Shown here piece after piece: positions 51,860-57,260 of a stretch of DNA of 64,000 bases (position 1 is the first letter of the stretch; each line of letters begins with the position of its first letter). A program made the translations under genes and the position numbers. This DNA is from JAWKTM01 sp041399085 (GTDB lineage Bacteria; Planctomycetota; Planctomycetia; Pirellulales; Pirellulaceae), in NCBI GenBank assembly GCA_041399085.1, contig JAWKTM010000007.1:62001-126000 (forward strand), given 5' to 3'. The notes under the pieces were generated by a model, which worked only from the letters and a program-made list of their open reading frames with translations, did no database searches and had not been told where the DNA came from.

Positions 51860-51943
51860 GGAAGGGCAAGCCAATTGGCGATGGCAGCCGCTTCGAAAGC
51901 GGTCGAGCGATGAGCCTTGAGGGTTCGACTCCCTCTCCTTCCG
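51860..51943 (+). tRNA. tRNA-Ser(CGA)
   Basis: Acceptor GGAAGGG/TCCTTCC, stem CCGC/GCGG, loop TTCGAAA, long variable arm, T-loop TTCGACT. Discriminator G, then CTGA. Confidence 0.9.
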
Positions 51944-51959
51944 CTGAACGACAAACAAC

Positions 51960-52031
51960 GTGCTCTTGGCCGAGCGGCAAAGGCTCCAGGCTTCCAACCT
52001 GGCGAGGCGGGTTCGATTCCCGCAGAGCACT
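51960..52031 (+). tRNA. tRNA-Gly(TCC)
   Basis: Acceptor GTGCTCT/AGAGCAC, stem CCAGG/CCTGG, loop CTTCCAA. Discriminator T, then CT. Confidence 0.9.
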
Positions 52032-52043
52032 CTTCAGATTGAT

Positions 52044-52115
52044 GGGTCGGTAGCTCAGCGGCAGAGCAGGTGCCTGTTAAGTACCAGCGCGCGGGTTCGA
52101 GTCCCGCCCGTCCCT
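52044..52115 (+). tRNA. tRNA-Asn(GTT), copy 2
   Basis: Acceptor GGGTCGG/CCGTCCC with one T-T mismatch, stem GGTGC/GTACC, loop CTGTTAA. Not similar to copy 1 outside the anticodon arm. Discriminator T, then CT. Confidence 0.8.
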
Positions 52116-52126
52116 CTGTGAAACGA

Positions 52127-52200
52127 TGCGGGGTAGTCGCTGCTGGTAGTGATGCCTGACTTTGAACCAGGAGGCGTAGGTTCGATTCCTACCCCCGCAG
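52127..52200 (+). tRNA. tRNA-Gln(TTG)
   Basis: Acceptor TGCGGGG/CCCCGCA, stem CCTGA/CCAGG with an A-C pair next to the loop CTTTGAA. Discriminator G, then CT. Confidence 0.85.
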
Positions 52201-52254
52201 CTCGAGGCGAACCATGCACGAACATGCGTGTCGTTTGAAACACACAACAACCAT

Positions 52255-52357
52255 TGCGGGACAGTCGCTGTTGGTAGTGACGCCTGGCTCCGGGCACCGA
52301 TCGGCCATAAGGCCGGATTGGTCGTGGAGGCCGTTGGTTCGATTCCAACTCCCGCAG
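52255..52357 (+). tRNA. tRNA-like gene with anticodon-loop insertion, identity unassigned
   Basis: 103 nt. Acceptor TGCGGGA/TCCCGCA, D-arm and T-arm intact and close to the preceding tRNA-Gln. After the 5' half of the anticodon stem and CT (positions 32-33) comes an insertion of about 34 nt that folds as ACCGATC-GGCC/GGCC-GATTGGT with an ATAA loop. The 3' stem half pairs only partly. Discriminator G, then CT. Confidence 0.65.
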
Positions 52358-52367
52358 CTCAAAGGAC

Positions 52368-52452
52368 GGAAGTCATCCGGCTGGATGAGGAGCCTGTTTT
52401 GAAAACAGGTGGCGACGCGAGTCGCTTGTGAGTTCGAGTCTCACGACTTCCG
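52368..52452 (+). tRNA. tRNA-Ser(TGA)
   Basis: Acceptor GGAAGTC/GACTTCC, stem CCTGT/ACAGG, loop TTTGAAA, long variable arm GGCGACGCGAGTCGC. Discriminator G, then CT. Confidence 0.92.
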
Positions 52453-52463
52453 CTCCGAAAGAT

Positions 52464-52534
52464 GGGCTCATCGTCCAACAGGAAGATGCTGGCGTCGCAT
52501 GCCAGAGATTCGGGTGCAATTCCCGATGGGTCCA
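52464..52534 (+). tRNA. tRNA-Ala(CGC)
   Basis: Acceptor GGGCTCA/TGGGTCC, stem CTGGC/GCCAG, loop GTCGCAT. T-loop reads TGCAATT (C at the usual T55 neighbour region is unusual). Discriminator A, then CT. Confidence 0.82.
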
Positions 52535-52543
52535 CTCAACAAC

Positions 52544-52616
52544 AGTCCTGTGGCCTAGCGGCGAAGGCAGCTCTCTTACAAGGAGCGGATCGGGGGTTCG
52601 AGTCCCTCCAGGACTA
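52544..52616 (+). tRNA. tRNA-Val(TAC)
   Basis: Acceptor AGTCCTG/CAGGACT, stem GCTCT/GGAGC, loop CTTACAA. Discriminator A, then CT. Only valine tRNA seen. Confidence 0.9.
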
Positions 52617-52631
52617 CTTCAGCAACACGAT

Positions 52632-52724
52632 GCCCAGATACGCCAATCGGCAGAGCGGTCCGGCTCGGGCACCGACCGAAGGTTGGTCGCCGGACGTTTG
52701 CAGGTTCGAGTCCTGCTCTGGGTA
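52632..52724 (+). tRNA. tRNA-like gene with anticodon-loop insertion, leucine-like D-arm
   Basis: 93 nt. Acceptor GCCCAGA/TCTGGGT, T-arm GCAGG/CCTGC, anticodon stem TCCGG/CCGGA complete. The loop is 26 nt: CT, then a segment sharing GGGCACCGA and TTGGTCG with the 52255 gene and folding as CGACC/GGTCG. The anticodon cannot be fixed until the splice or fold is known. Discriminator A, then CTGA. Confidence 0.65.
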
Positions 52725-52738
52725 CTGACAACACGCAT

Positions 52739-52812
52739 GGCTCGGTAGGCAATTGGCAGACCACTTTGGCTTAGAACCAGAGATGCTGCGGGTTCGAATC
52801 CCGCCTGAGCTA
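52739..52812 (+). tRNA. tRNA with Leu(TAG) anticodon, short variable arm
   Basis: Acceptor GGCTCGG/CTGAGCT, stem TTTGG/CCAGA, loop CTTAGAA. The variable region is only about 5 nt, unlike normal tRNA-Leu. Discriminator A, then CT. Confidence 0.8.
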
Positions 52813-52821
52813 CTTTCATAC

Positions 52822-52894
52822 GTCCTCGTGGAGCAGCGGAGTGCTCGCCTGCCTGTCACGCAGGAGATCGTGGGTTCAAATCCCATCGGGGACG
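52822..52894 (+). tRNA. tRNA-Asp(GTC)
   Basis: Acceptor GTCCTCG/CGGGGAC, stem CCTGC/GCAGG, loop CTGTCAC. Discriminator G, then CTGA. Confidence 0.92.
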
Positions 52895-52900
52895 CTGAGA

Positions 52901-52952
52901 GTCGCCTTTCGCTCCGCGAAAGCAGCGCTACTTTCGCGGAGCGAAAGGCGAC
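52901..52952. repeat. 22-bp perfect inverted repeat between tRNA genes
   Basis: Arms GTCGCCTTTCGCTCCGCGAA+AG at 52901-52922 and its exact complement at 52931-52952 around an 8-nt loop. Resembles dispersed palindromes of planctomycete genomes. It fills the whole spacer and could also be a processing hairpin. Confidence 0.9.
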
Positions 52953-52956
52953 AAAC

Positions 52957-53034
52957 GGCGCGGTACGCAAACCGGTAAAGCGGCGAAGCTCAAAACTTCG
53001 TGATCGTCTGTGAGTTCGACTCCCACCCGTGCTA
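52957..53034 (+). tRNA. tRNA-Leu(CAA), shortened variable arm
   Basis: Acceptor GGCGCGG/CCGTGCT, stem CGAAG/CTTCG, loop CTCAAAA. Variable region about 8-9 nt. Discriminator A, then CTGA. Confidence 0.8.
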
Positions 53035-53048
53035 CTGAGAGTCGTGAG

Positions 53049-53133
53049 GCGTGAGACTTGGGCATTGGCAGGCCCAAGTGGCTGTAACCCACCCGCTTTC
53101 GAGCTTTGCAGGTTCAACTCCTGCTCGGGCGCA
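53049..53133 (+). tRNA. tRNA-Tyr(GTA)
   Basis: 85 nt, class II. Loop CTGTAAC in a GTGG/CCAC stem, variable arm CCGCTTTCGAGC, T-arm GCAGG/CCTGC. The 5' acceptor strand is poorly matched and runs into a GTGAGGCGTGAGACTTG repeat word. Discriminator A, then CTGA. Confidence 0.7.
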
Positions 53134-53143
53134 CTGAAAGCAT

Positions 53144-53216
53144 GGCCCTGTTCTTCCTACGGCAGGTGATGCGAGCCTCAAGCCTCCGCGATACGGGTTC
53201 AACTCTGTACGGGCTG
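53144..53216 (+). tRNA. Degenerate tRNA-Glu-like gene
   Basis: Acceptor GGCCC/GGGCT as in the Glu(TTC) gene and a T-arm with GTTCAAC. The anticodon region GAGCCTCAAGCCTC suggests Glu(CTC) with missing bases. Not followed by CT. Possibly damaged by assembly indels. Confidence 0.4.
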
Positions 53217-53224
53217 GCCGATAT

Positions 53225-53307
53225 GGCGAGGTGGCGGAACAGGTATACGCGCGCGACGTCAGAACGTCGTCCGCCGGGACATGCGAGTTCGAATCTCGCC
53301 TTCGCTA
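53225..53307 (+). tRNA. tRNA-Leu(CAG)
   Basis: Acceptor GGCGAGG/CTTCGCT, stem CGACG/CGTCG with a 6-nt loop TCAGAA (one base short), long variable arm. T-arm GCGAG/CTCGC. Discriminator A, then CT. Confidence 0.75.
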
Positions 53308-53318
53308 CTCGAAACACT

Positions 53319-53391
53319 GCAGGTGCGACAGGTGTCCAACTGACTTTCATACGGTCGGCGCTCGGCTCGATACCGAGACTCCGCAACTGCG
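53319..53391 (+). tRNA. tRNA with CAT anticodon (Met or Ile2), irregular
   Basis: Acceptor GCAGGTG/CAACTGC with one mismatch; loop region TTTCATACG is longer than 7 nt; T-arm CTCGG/CCGAG with loop CTCGATA. Its last bases overlap the next tRNA by four. Confidence 0.5.
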
Positions 53392-53455
53392 GGTGGGCCA
53401 GTGCTCATCGGAGCCTCATGAGCCTGACTGCCGGGTGCGACCCCCGGACCCGCCA
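53388..53455 (+). tRNA. tRNA-Met(CAT)
   Basis: Acceptor (T)GCGGGT/ACCCGCC, loop CTCATGA, T-arm CCGGG/CCCGG with loop TGCGACC. D-arm short. Initiator or elongator not clear. Discriminator A, then CT. Confidence 0.6.
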
Positions 53456-53460
53456 CTTAC

Positions 53461-53537
53461 GGCCGAGTACGCAAACAGGCAAAGCGGTCACGTCGAGAGC
53501 GTGGCGATTTTGTGGGTTCGATGCCCACCTTCGGCCT
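53461..53537 (+). tRNA. tRNA with Leu(GAG) anticodon, C33, short variable arm
   Basis: Acceptor GGCCGAG/TTCGGCC, stem TCACG/CGTGG, loop TCGAGAG with C33, variable region about 6 nt, T-arm GTGGG/CCCAC. Not followed by CT. Confidence 0.7.
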
Positions 53538-53546
53538 TCCACTGAC

Positions 53547-53615
53547 GATCTTGTCCAGCGCAGAAGACGCTCTGGGTGAACCAGGAGATCGATGGTTCGA
53601 TTCCATCCGCGATCA
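53547..53615 (+). tRNA. tRNA-His(GTG)-like, short anticodon loop
   Basis: Acceptor GATCTTG/CGCGATC, stem TCTGG/CCAGG with a 5-nt loop GTGAA, readable as His if positions 32-33 are missing. T-arm ATGG/CCAT. Discriminator A, then CT (His normally has C73), so identity is uncertain. Confidence 0.5.
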
Positions 53616-53634
53616 CTTATGAATTAATATTCGT

Positions 53635-53701
53635 AGGTGTTCCGGTAGCACGCGTCCGTGGTAAGGGACGGGAGATTGGGTTCGACTCCCGAACGGACCT
53701 C
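53635..53701 (+). tRNA. tRNA-Thr(GGT)
   Basis: Loop GTGGTAA, 3' acceptor CGGACCT; the 5' acceptor AGGT...TTC lacks two bases. T-arm with TTCGACT. Followed by CT. Confidence 0.65.
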
Positions 53702-53713
53702 CTCTCAATGAAT

Positions 53714-53784
53714 GGGCTCATGCTGATGGAGGCGACTGACCCTTGCAAGGTCGGTGCAGACTGGTTCGACCTGGATCAGGTCCA
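53714..53784 (+). tRNA. tRNA-Ala(TGC)
   Basis: Acceptor GGGCTCA/CAGGTCC imperfect, stem TGACC/GGTCG, loop CTTGCAA. T-arm irregular (TTCGACC). Discriminator A, then CT. Confidence 0.72.
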
Positions 53785-53793
53785 CTTGATTCT

Positions 53794-53866
53794 GGGCTGA
53801 TGGTCCAACGGGGAAGACACCGCCCTGGCGTGGCGGAAATCCGGGCCCGAATTCCCGGTCGGTCCA
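53794..53866 (+). tRNA. tRNA-Ala(GGC)
   Basis: Acceptor GGGCTGA/TCGGTCC, stem CCGCC/GGCGG, loop CTGGCGT. T-loop CCCGAATT-like. Discriminator A, then CTGA. Confidence 0.82.
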
Positions 53867-53884
53867 CTGACATTGAAAACATAC

Positions 53885-53968
53885 GGAAGGCAGTTGATAT
53901 ACCCGCCGGGCCGGTTTGCTAAACCGTGTGACTCCACAAGGTCATGTGGGTCAACCTGATGCCTTCCG
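53885..53968 (+). tRNA. tRNA-Ser(GCT)
   Basis: Acceptor GGAAGGC/GCCTTCC, stem CCGGT/ACCGT region, loop TTGCTAA, long variable arm. T-arm eroded (TCAACC). Discriminator G, then GG not CT. Confidence 0.72.
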
Positions 53969-53975
53969 GGCTGAT

Positions 53976-54047
53976 GGCCTGATGGTGAAATGGAAATCAT
54001 ATCTCGCTTCTAACGAGATGGTCCAGGTTCAACTCCTGGTCGAGCTT
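53976..54047 (+). tRNA. tRNA-Arg(TCT)
   Basis: Acceptor GGCCTGA/TCGAGCT with one mismatch, stem TCTCG/CGAGA, loop CTTCTAA, T-arm CCAGG/CCTGG. Discriminator T, then CTGA. Confidence 0.85.
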
Positions 54048-54059
54048 CTGATTGAAAAC

Positions 54060-54143
54060 GGAAGGGCAACCCGATTGGCGACGGGACCCGGTTGGAAGCC
54101 GGTCGAGCATTTTCTAAACGCCTTGCGAGTTCGACTCGCTCCG
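54060..54143 (+). tRNA. tRNA-Ser(GGA), 3' acceptor shortened
   Basis: Starts GGAAGGG like the Ser(CGA) gene; stem CCGG/CCGG, loop TTGGAAG, long variable arm, T-arm GCGAG/CTCGC. The 3' acceptor reads TCCG, four bases short of TCCTTCCG. Followed by CTGA. Confidence 0.7.
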
Positions 54144-54188
54144 CTGAGCAAATGCGTGACGTAACGCGTGAACGGAAAGGACAAGACA

Positions 54189-54825
54189 ATGAGCACACTA
54201 ATTCAAGACGCATTCAAGGCGATCGCTATGAAGCTCGTCGAGATTTGCAGGTAACGCTTTCGAGATTGACGTTCGACAAAACGGCGATCGCGAAGTGTAC
54301 CAGCTCAAGTACCCAACCGGGGATAACGTCTTGGCTGAGGCGTTCGATGCTTCAAGTCGAAGCAGCGTCACCTGGTGTTGATGTCTCAGGCTGGCGTTTG
54401 CCAATTGGTGGACGCTTACTTGTGCGGCCACGACGAACAACATTTGAAGTCTGTTGCTTCGCTGCCTTCGATCGACAGACAACAACCGTTCGCGCGCGAT
54501 GGAGGCGTTGAAGCCTGGAGACGCAGCGAGAGCAGAAGCGAAAGGGTGTGAAGCACCGACGTCATCGCCGAAAGACAGCGGCGGCGTGCGACAAGGCGAG
54601 TGGTTCTTCCTGCCACGACCCAAGATGCACGCAGGTGAAGCATGACCCGCAACGGCCGATTGGTCCGTGGTGCCGGCAAGCCGCATCGCGTTGAGTGGTT
54701 GTATCGTCCTGCGGATCGGGACGAGACGTTTGTTCGGGGAGCGGTTTCTGCACCCCGATCACAAGACGATTTACCTGCAAGTATGGCATCGCGTAGTGCA
54801 GAACAACGAAGCTGCCAACTCCTGA
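54189..54825 (+). CDS. Hypothetical protein encoded within the tRNA array (frameshifted)
   Basis: ATG behind GGAAAGG. Parts readable across three frames: MSTLIQDAFKAIA, then NAFEIDVRQNGDREVYQLKY, LVLMSQAGVCQLVDAYLCGHDEQ, VRQGEWFFLPRPKMHAGEA, TRNGRLVRGAGKPHRVEWLYRP and GERFLHPDHKTIYLQVWHRV. Together about 210 residues. No family recognised. The WFF.PRP and HPDHKT motifs look conserved and enzyme- or RNA-binding-like, but nothing firmer can be said. Position between the main tRNA block and the HNH gene suggests it belongs to the same element. Confidence 0.5.
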
Positions 54826-54902
54826 GGCACGCCAGTTCACTGCATGTTGTACCTCGATTAAACCTGGGCCGTCGCGCTTCGGTGACGGCGGCCCACATTT
54901 AT

Positions 54903-54972
54903 GGTGTCCGTGGTGTACGCGGTGTAGCACGTCTGCTCGTGAAGCAGAATGTACGGTCCCCTGTCGGTCACC
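54903..54972 (+). tRNA. tRNA-His(GTG), C33
   Basis: Stem TCTGC/GCAGA, loop TCGTGAA (C33), acceptor GTGTCCG/CGGTCAC with an extra 5' G and C73, both histidine identity features. T-arm shortened. Confidence 0.65.
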
Positions 54973-54998
54973 CTTCGGAACAGAGAAAGGAATGGATC

Positions 54999-55594
54999 AT
55001 GGTAGCGAAGATGCTCCAGTGCCCGGGCGCTGGTGCTGGAACCGCAACTGGCAGCCAGTGAACGTGGCCACGGTGTTGCGGGGCTGGTGCTGTTGTGGAA
55101 CGAGTCCGCGCGGGTCGTCGATCCAACGGACTACCAGCTTTACACCTGGGAGGATTGGTCGAAGTTGCGTCCGCGCGACGACGAGCGGTTCATCCAGGCG
55201 GTGAAGTTTCGCTGCGTGTGCCGGAAGTGATTACGCTCGCCGACTACGACCGGGTTGCCATCGGCGGCCGTCTCGTTCAGCCGTCGGAACATTTTCAAGC
55301 GTGACCATTACACGTGCCAGTACTGCGGTCGGCAGCCCGGCAGCGAGGAACTGACGATCGACCACGTTGTGCCTGTGCTCAGGGCGAGTCGCGGTGGGAT
55401 CAACTGCGTGCTGGATGGTTTGACGTGCAACCACCGCAAGGCCGACCGCACGCCACAGCAAGCCAAGCTGCGACTCCGCAACGAGCCAGCACAGCCGAAG
55501 TGGAACCTGCTTACACCGCGGCACGAAGTGCGAATGGAAAGCTTCATCGAAGTTCGTCAGCGAGGCGTACTGGAACGTCGAGCTGGCGAAGTAA
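54999..55594 (+). CDS. HNH endonuclease (frameshifted)
   Basis: About 195 residues; ATG behind AGAAAGGAA. Parts: WNRNWQPVNVATVLRGLVLL, YQLYTWEDWSKLRPRDDERFI, then FSRRNIFKRDHYTCQYCGRQ, ELTIDHVVPV (HNH His and catalytic strand), CNHRKADRTPQQAKLRL and the tail WNVELAK. Zinc ligands are the CQYC and a later C..C-like pair (one lost at a frame change). This stand-alone HNH family cuts DNA in mobile elements and phages. Frame changes near 55030, 55215, 55390 and 55540. Confidence 0.82.
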
Positions 55595-55644
55595 TTGACA
55601 ACGATCGCTCCCTGGTTCCAGTCGCCGGGAGTTTCTCACTCCAC

Positions 55645-55710
55645 GAGCGTGCTCCTGGGAGAAGCAGCCAGCCTCCAAAACTGGCGGACAGGGTTCGACT
55701 CTCGCGCTCT
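55645..55710 (+). tRNA. tRNA-Trp(CCA)
   Basis: Acceptor GAGCGTG/CGCGCTC, loop CTCCAAA in a CCAG/CTGG stem (one A-C mismatch next to the loop), T-loop TTCGACT with shortened stem. Discriminator T is unusual for Trp. Confidence 0.68.
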
Positions 55711-55817
55711 CATGCTTTGCGAGGCTTGAGGTGTGAGGCTTGAGGCTTGAGGGGCGTGTTTTCCTCGGTTTCCTCAGGTCTCAGGACTCAAGCCTCACTT
55801 ACGCCCTGCGAGTGTGT

Positions 55818-55882
55818 GATTTTTTGGACGGCATGGCAGACTCTGGAATCTGCCGGACGAGGTTCGATTCCTCGATAAAGCG
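55818..55882 (+). tRNA. tRNA-Gln(CTG)-like, truncated D-arm
   Basis: Stem GCAGA/TCTGC with an 8-nt loop CTCTGGAA, T-arm CGAGG/CCTCG, weak AT-rich acceptor GATTTTT/ATAAAGC. The D-arm is nearly absent. Identity tentative. Confidence 0.45.
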
Positions 55883-55974
55883 TGCTAGGCTTGAGGCGCG
55901 AGGCTTGAGACTTGAGGGAAGAACAGAGAACGATCCTTCCTCGAGCCTCAGGTCTTAAGTCTCAGGACTCATGA

Positions 55975-56047
55975 GTCGCCGGAGTGTGCCGGATTCGCAC
56001 GCGAGCCCGCGAAGCTCGAAGATCAGGTTCGATTCCTGGCGGCGACA
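55975..56047 (+). tRNA. tRNA-Arg(GCG), C33
   Basis: Acceptor GTCGCCG/CGGCGAC, stem CGAGC/GCTCG, loop CCGCGAA with C33. G34 for Arg CGC is uncommon in bacteria, which normally use inosine from ACG. Discriminator A, then CTGA. Confidence 0.8.
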
Positions 56048-56088
56048 CTGAAGAGGCTTGAGGTGTGAGGCTTGAGACTTGAGGGAGG

Positions 56089-56448
56089 TTAGTTGTCGGG
56101 GCGTAACGACCGGATTAGGCCAACGAGGACGCGAGCGGTCTCGTCGGCCTGGCGGCTGAGATCGGTGGCGACATCGTCCGGCAGATAGCCGAGACGATGG
56201 GCGACGGATAGCTGGTACTCGACTTCGCGGGCCGAGCCCAATGCTAGGTCGAGAAACCGAACGTAGTCTGCCTGCGTGCTACGAGCGCAGCCTTCGACGA
56301 TGTTCGAGGCGATGGAAAGAGCGGCACGGTGCATCTGGGATGTAAGCCCGAACAGCTCTTCTTTCGGGAAGGACTTCGTCGCGGCGTAAACGGCCAGGAC
56401 CAGCGCGTCAGCAAGCTCGAACGCCCGGAGTTTTCGATGATCTCTCAT
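56089..56448 (-). CDS. Four-helix-bundle protein (S23/rRNA-intervening-sequence family)
   Basis: 119 residues, intact, from MRDHRKLRAFELADALVLAVY. Family motifs: KSFPKEELFGLTSQMHRAALSIASNI, VEGCARSTQADYVRFLDLALGSARE and EYQLSVAHRLGYL. Members are encoded in 23S rRNA intervening sequences and elsewhere; they form homopentamers and may bind nucleic acid, function unknown. The only gene of the array region on the minus strand, adjacent to CTTGAGG repeats, so it may be a separate insertion. Confidence 0.9.
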   Translation of the reverse strand: MRDHRKLRAFELADALVLAVYAATKSFPKEELFGLTSQMHRAALSIASNIVEGCARSTQADYVRFLDLALGSAREVEYQLSVAHRLGYLPDDVATDLSRQADETARVLVGLIRSLRPDN

Positions 56449-56500
56449 GACGACATTTTCTTCCCGTCTCGTGGTCCTGGGCTTCACGACTCGGAACAAT

Positions 56501-56566
56501 GACGCCAGAGCCAGACGGTGCAAGGCTGCCTCGGGCGAAGCCAGCGGTTCGACCTCGCCGGCGTCT
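56501..56566 (+). tRNA. Degenerate tRNA-like sequence
   Basis: Acceptor GACGCCA/CGGCGTC, D-arm GCC/GGC, T-loop TTCGACC, discriminator T followed by CT as in the array. The anticodon arm is GCTG/CAGC with a 13-nt loop containing CTCGGGC, a word shared with the 52632 gene. No anticodon assignable. Confidence 0.35.
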
Positions 56567-56679
56567 CTTCCAAGCAAGGTTTCGATGTCGTCTGGACCAG
56601 CGGCGCCTCGATCCATCCATTCGGATTCGGGTCGGTGTGTTCCGGACATGGATTATGACAATGACGATGTCACTACCGA

Positions 56680-56753
56680 CAAGGTTAGCTCAGAGGGTAG
56701 AGCACCAGACTATGAATCTGGAAGTCACGGGTTCGACTCCCGTACCAACACCA
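56680..56753 (+). tRNA. tRNA with ATG anticodon (His-like), encoded CCA
   Basis: D-arm GCTC/GAGC, stem CCAGA/TCTGG, loop CTATGAA, T-arm ACGGG/CCCGT. The 3' end is CCAACA followed by CCA, unlike the rest of the array. The first three acceptor bases (CAA) do not pair. Anticodon AUG is abnormal for bacteria; one miscalled base could change identity (for example GTG or CTG). Confidence 0.6.
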
Positions 56754-57123
56754 CCAACAGGCTGTATCATGGCAATCGATGCCCGAACCGCCAGGACATC
56801 GGCGTTACCCAAGAGCCTGAGGGAGGCGGGCGTACGTAGGATCGGCTGCCAGTTGGTCGCCATGTAGGCGAGTCTCGAAGAGACTGGCTTACAGAAGTGA
56901 TCGGCCGGTGGCAGCATGAACGAACACCATGTAGTGCGCGGATACCGCCTTTGCCCGCTGTCGGTGGAAGGTTGCCGGTGCTGGTGAGCGACGCCACGGG
57001 CTGCGGCCCGACGCGAACTCATCAGCCGACGCAGTCGAAAACCGTCAGCGGTGACCGCTCAAGCAGCACTCCGTGCCAGTTCATGTGATCCGCGAACGTT
57101 CCGCCTTCCAACGGCGTCTCTTT

Positions 57124-57215
57124 CGTTTAACCGCAACGCCAACGGCGTGCGTGTGGAGCGCGGTTGGACGATCGATTGCAGCACACGCGCAGCCCGTTGG
57201 GCTTGCGGTTAAACG
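57124..57215. repeat. Long imperfect inverted repeat upstream of the slipin gene
   Basis: Arms of 32-34 bp (CGTTTAACCGCA...GCGTGTG at 57124-57155 and CACACGCGC...GGTTAAACG at 57182-57215) around 26 bp. The right arm also contains the palindrome AGCCCGTTGGGCT. 56754-57123 before it shows no convincing gene. Confidence 0.8.
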
Positions 57216-57260
57216 ATGATGACACACCACGCCCTTGATAACAGAAAGGAGGGCAATCCA

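Larger units (their letters stand above)
55720..56088. repeat. CTTGAGG-word repeats around tRNAs and the four-helix gene
   Basis: Forward words (GAGGCTTGAGG, GAGACTTGAGGG) at about 55721-55757, 55886-55918 and 56053-56086; reverse-complement words (CTCAGGACTCAAGCC, CCTCAGGTCT) at about 55772-55800 and 55940-55972. They form palindromic spacers on both sides of two tRNAs and end at the stop codon of the four-helix gene. A stray copy lies at 53043-53060. Confidence 0.8.

Noticed and set aside
52255..52357. Group I intron in a tRNA
   Set aside because: The insertion is about 34 nt, far too short for a group I core.
50550..53117. Long minus-strand open frames across the tRNA array
   Set aside because: They are antisense to well-formed tRNAs; the recurring NRxxPxGF-like words come from T-loops and are a known mis-annotation type.
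52822..56753. Selenocysteine tRNA
   Set aside because: No TCA anticodon with an extended acceptor and long variable arm was found.
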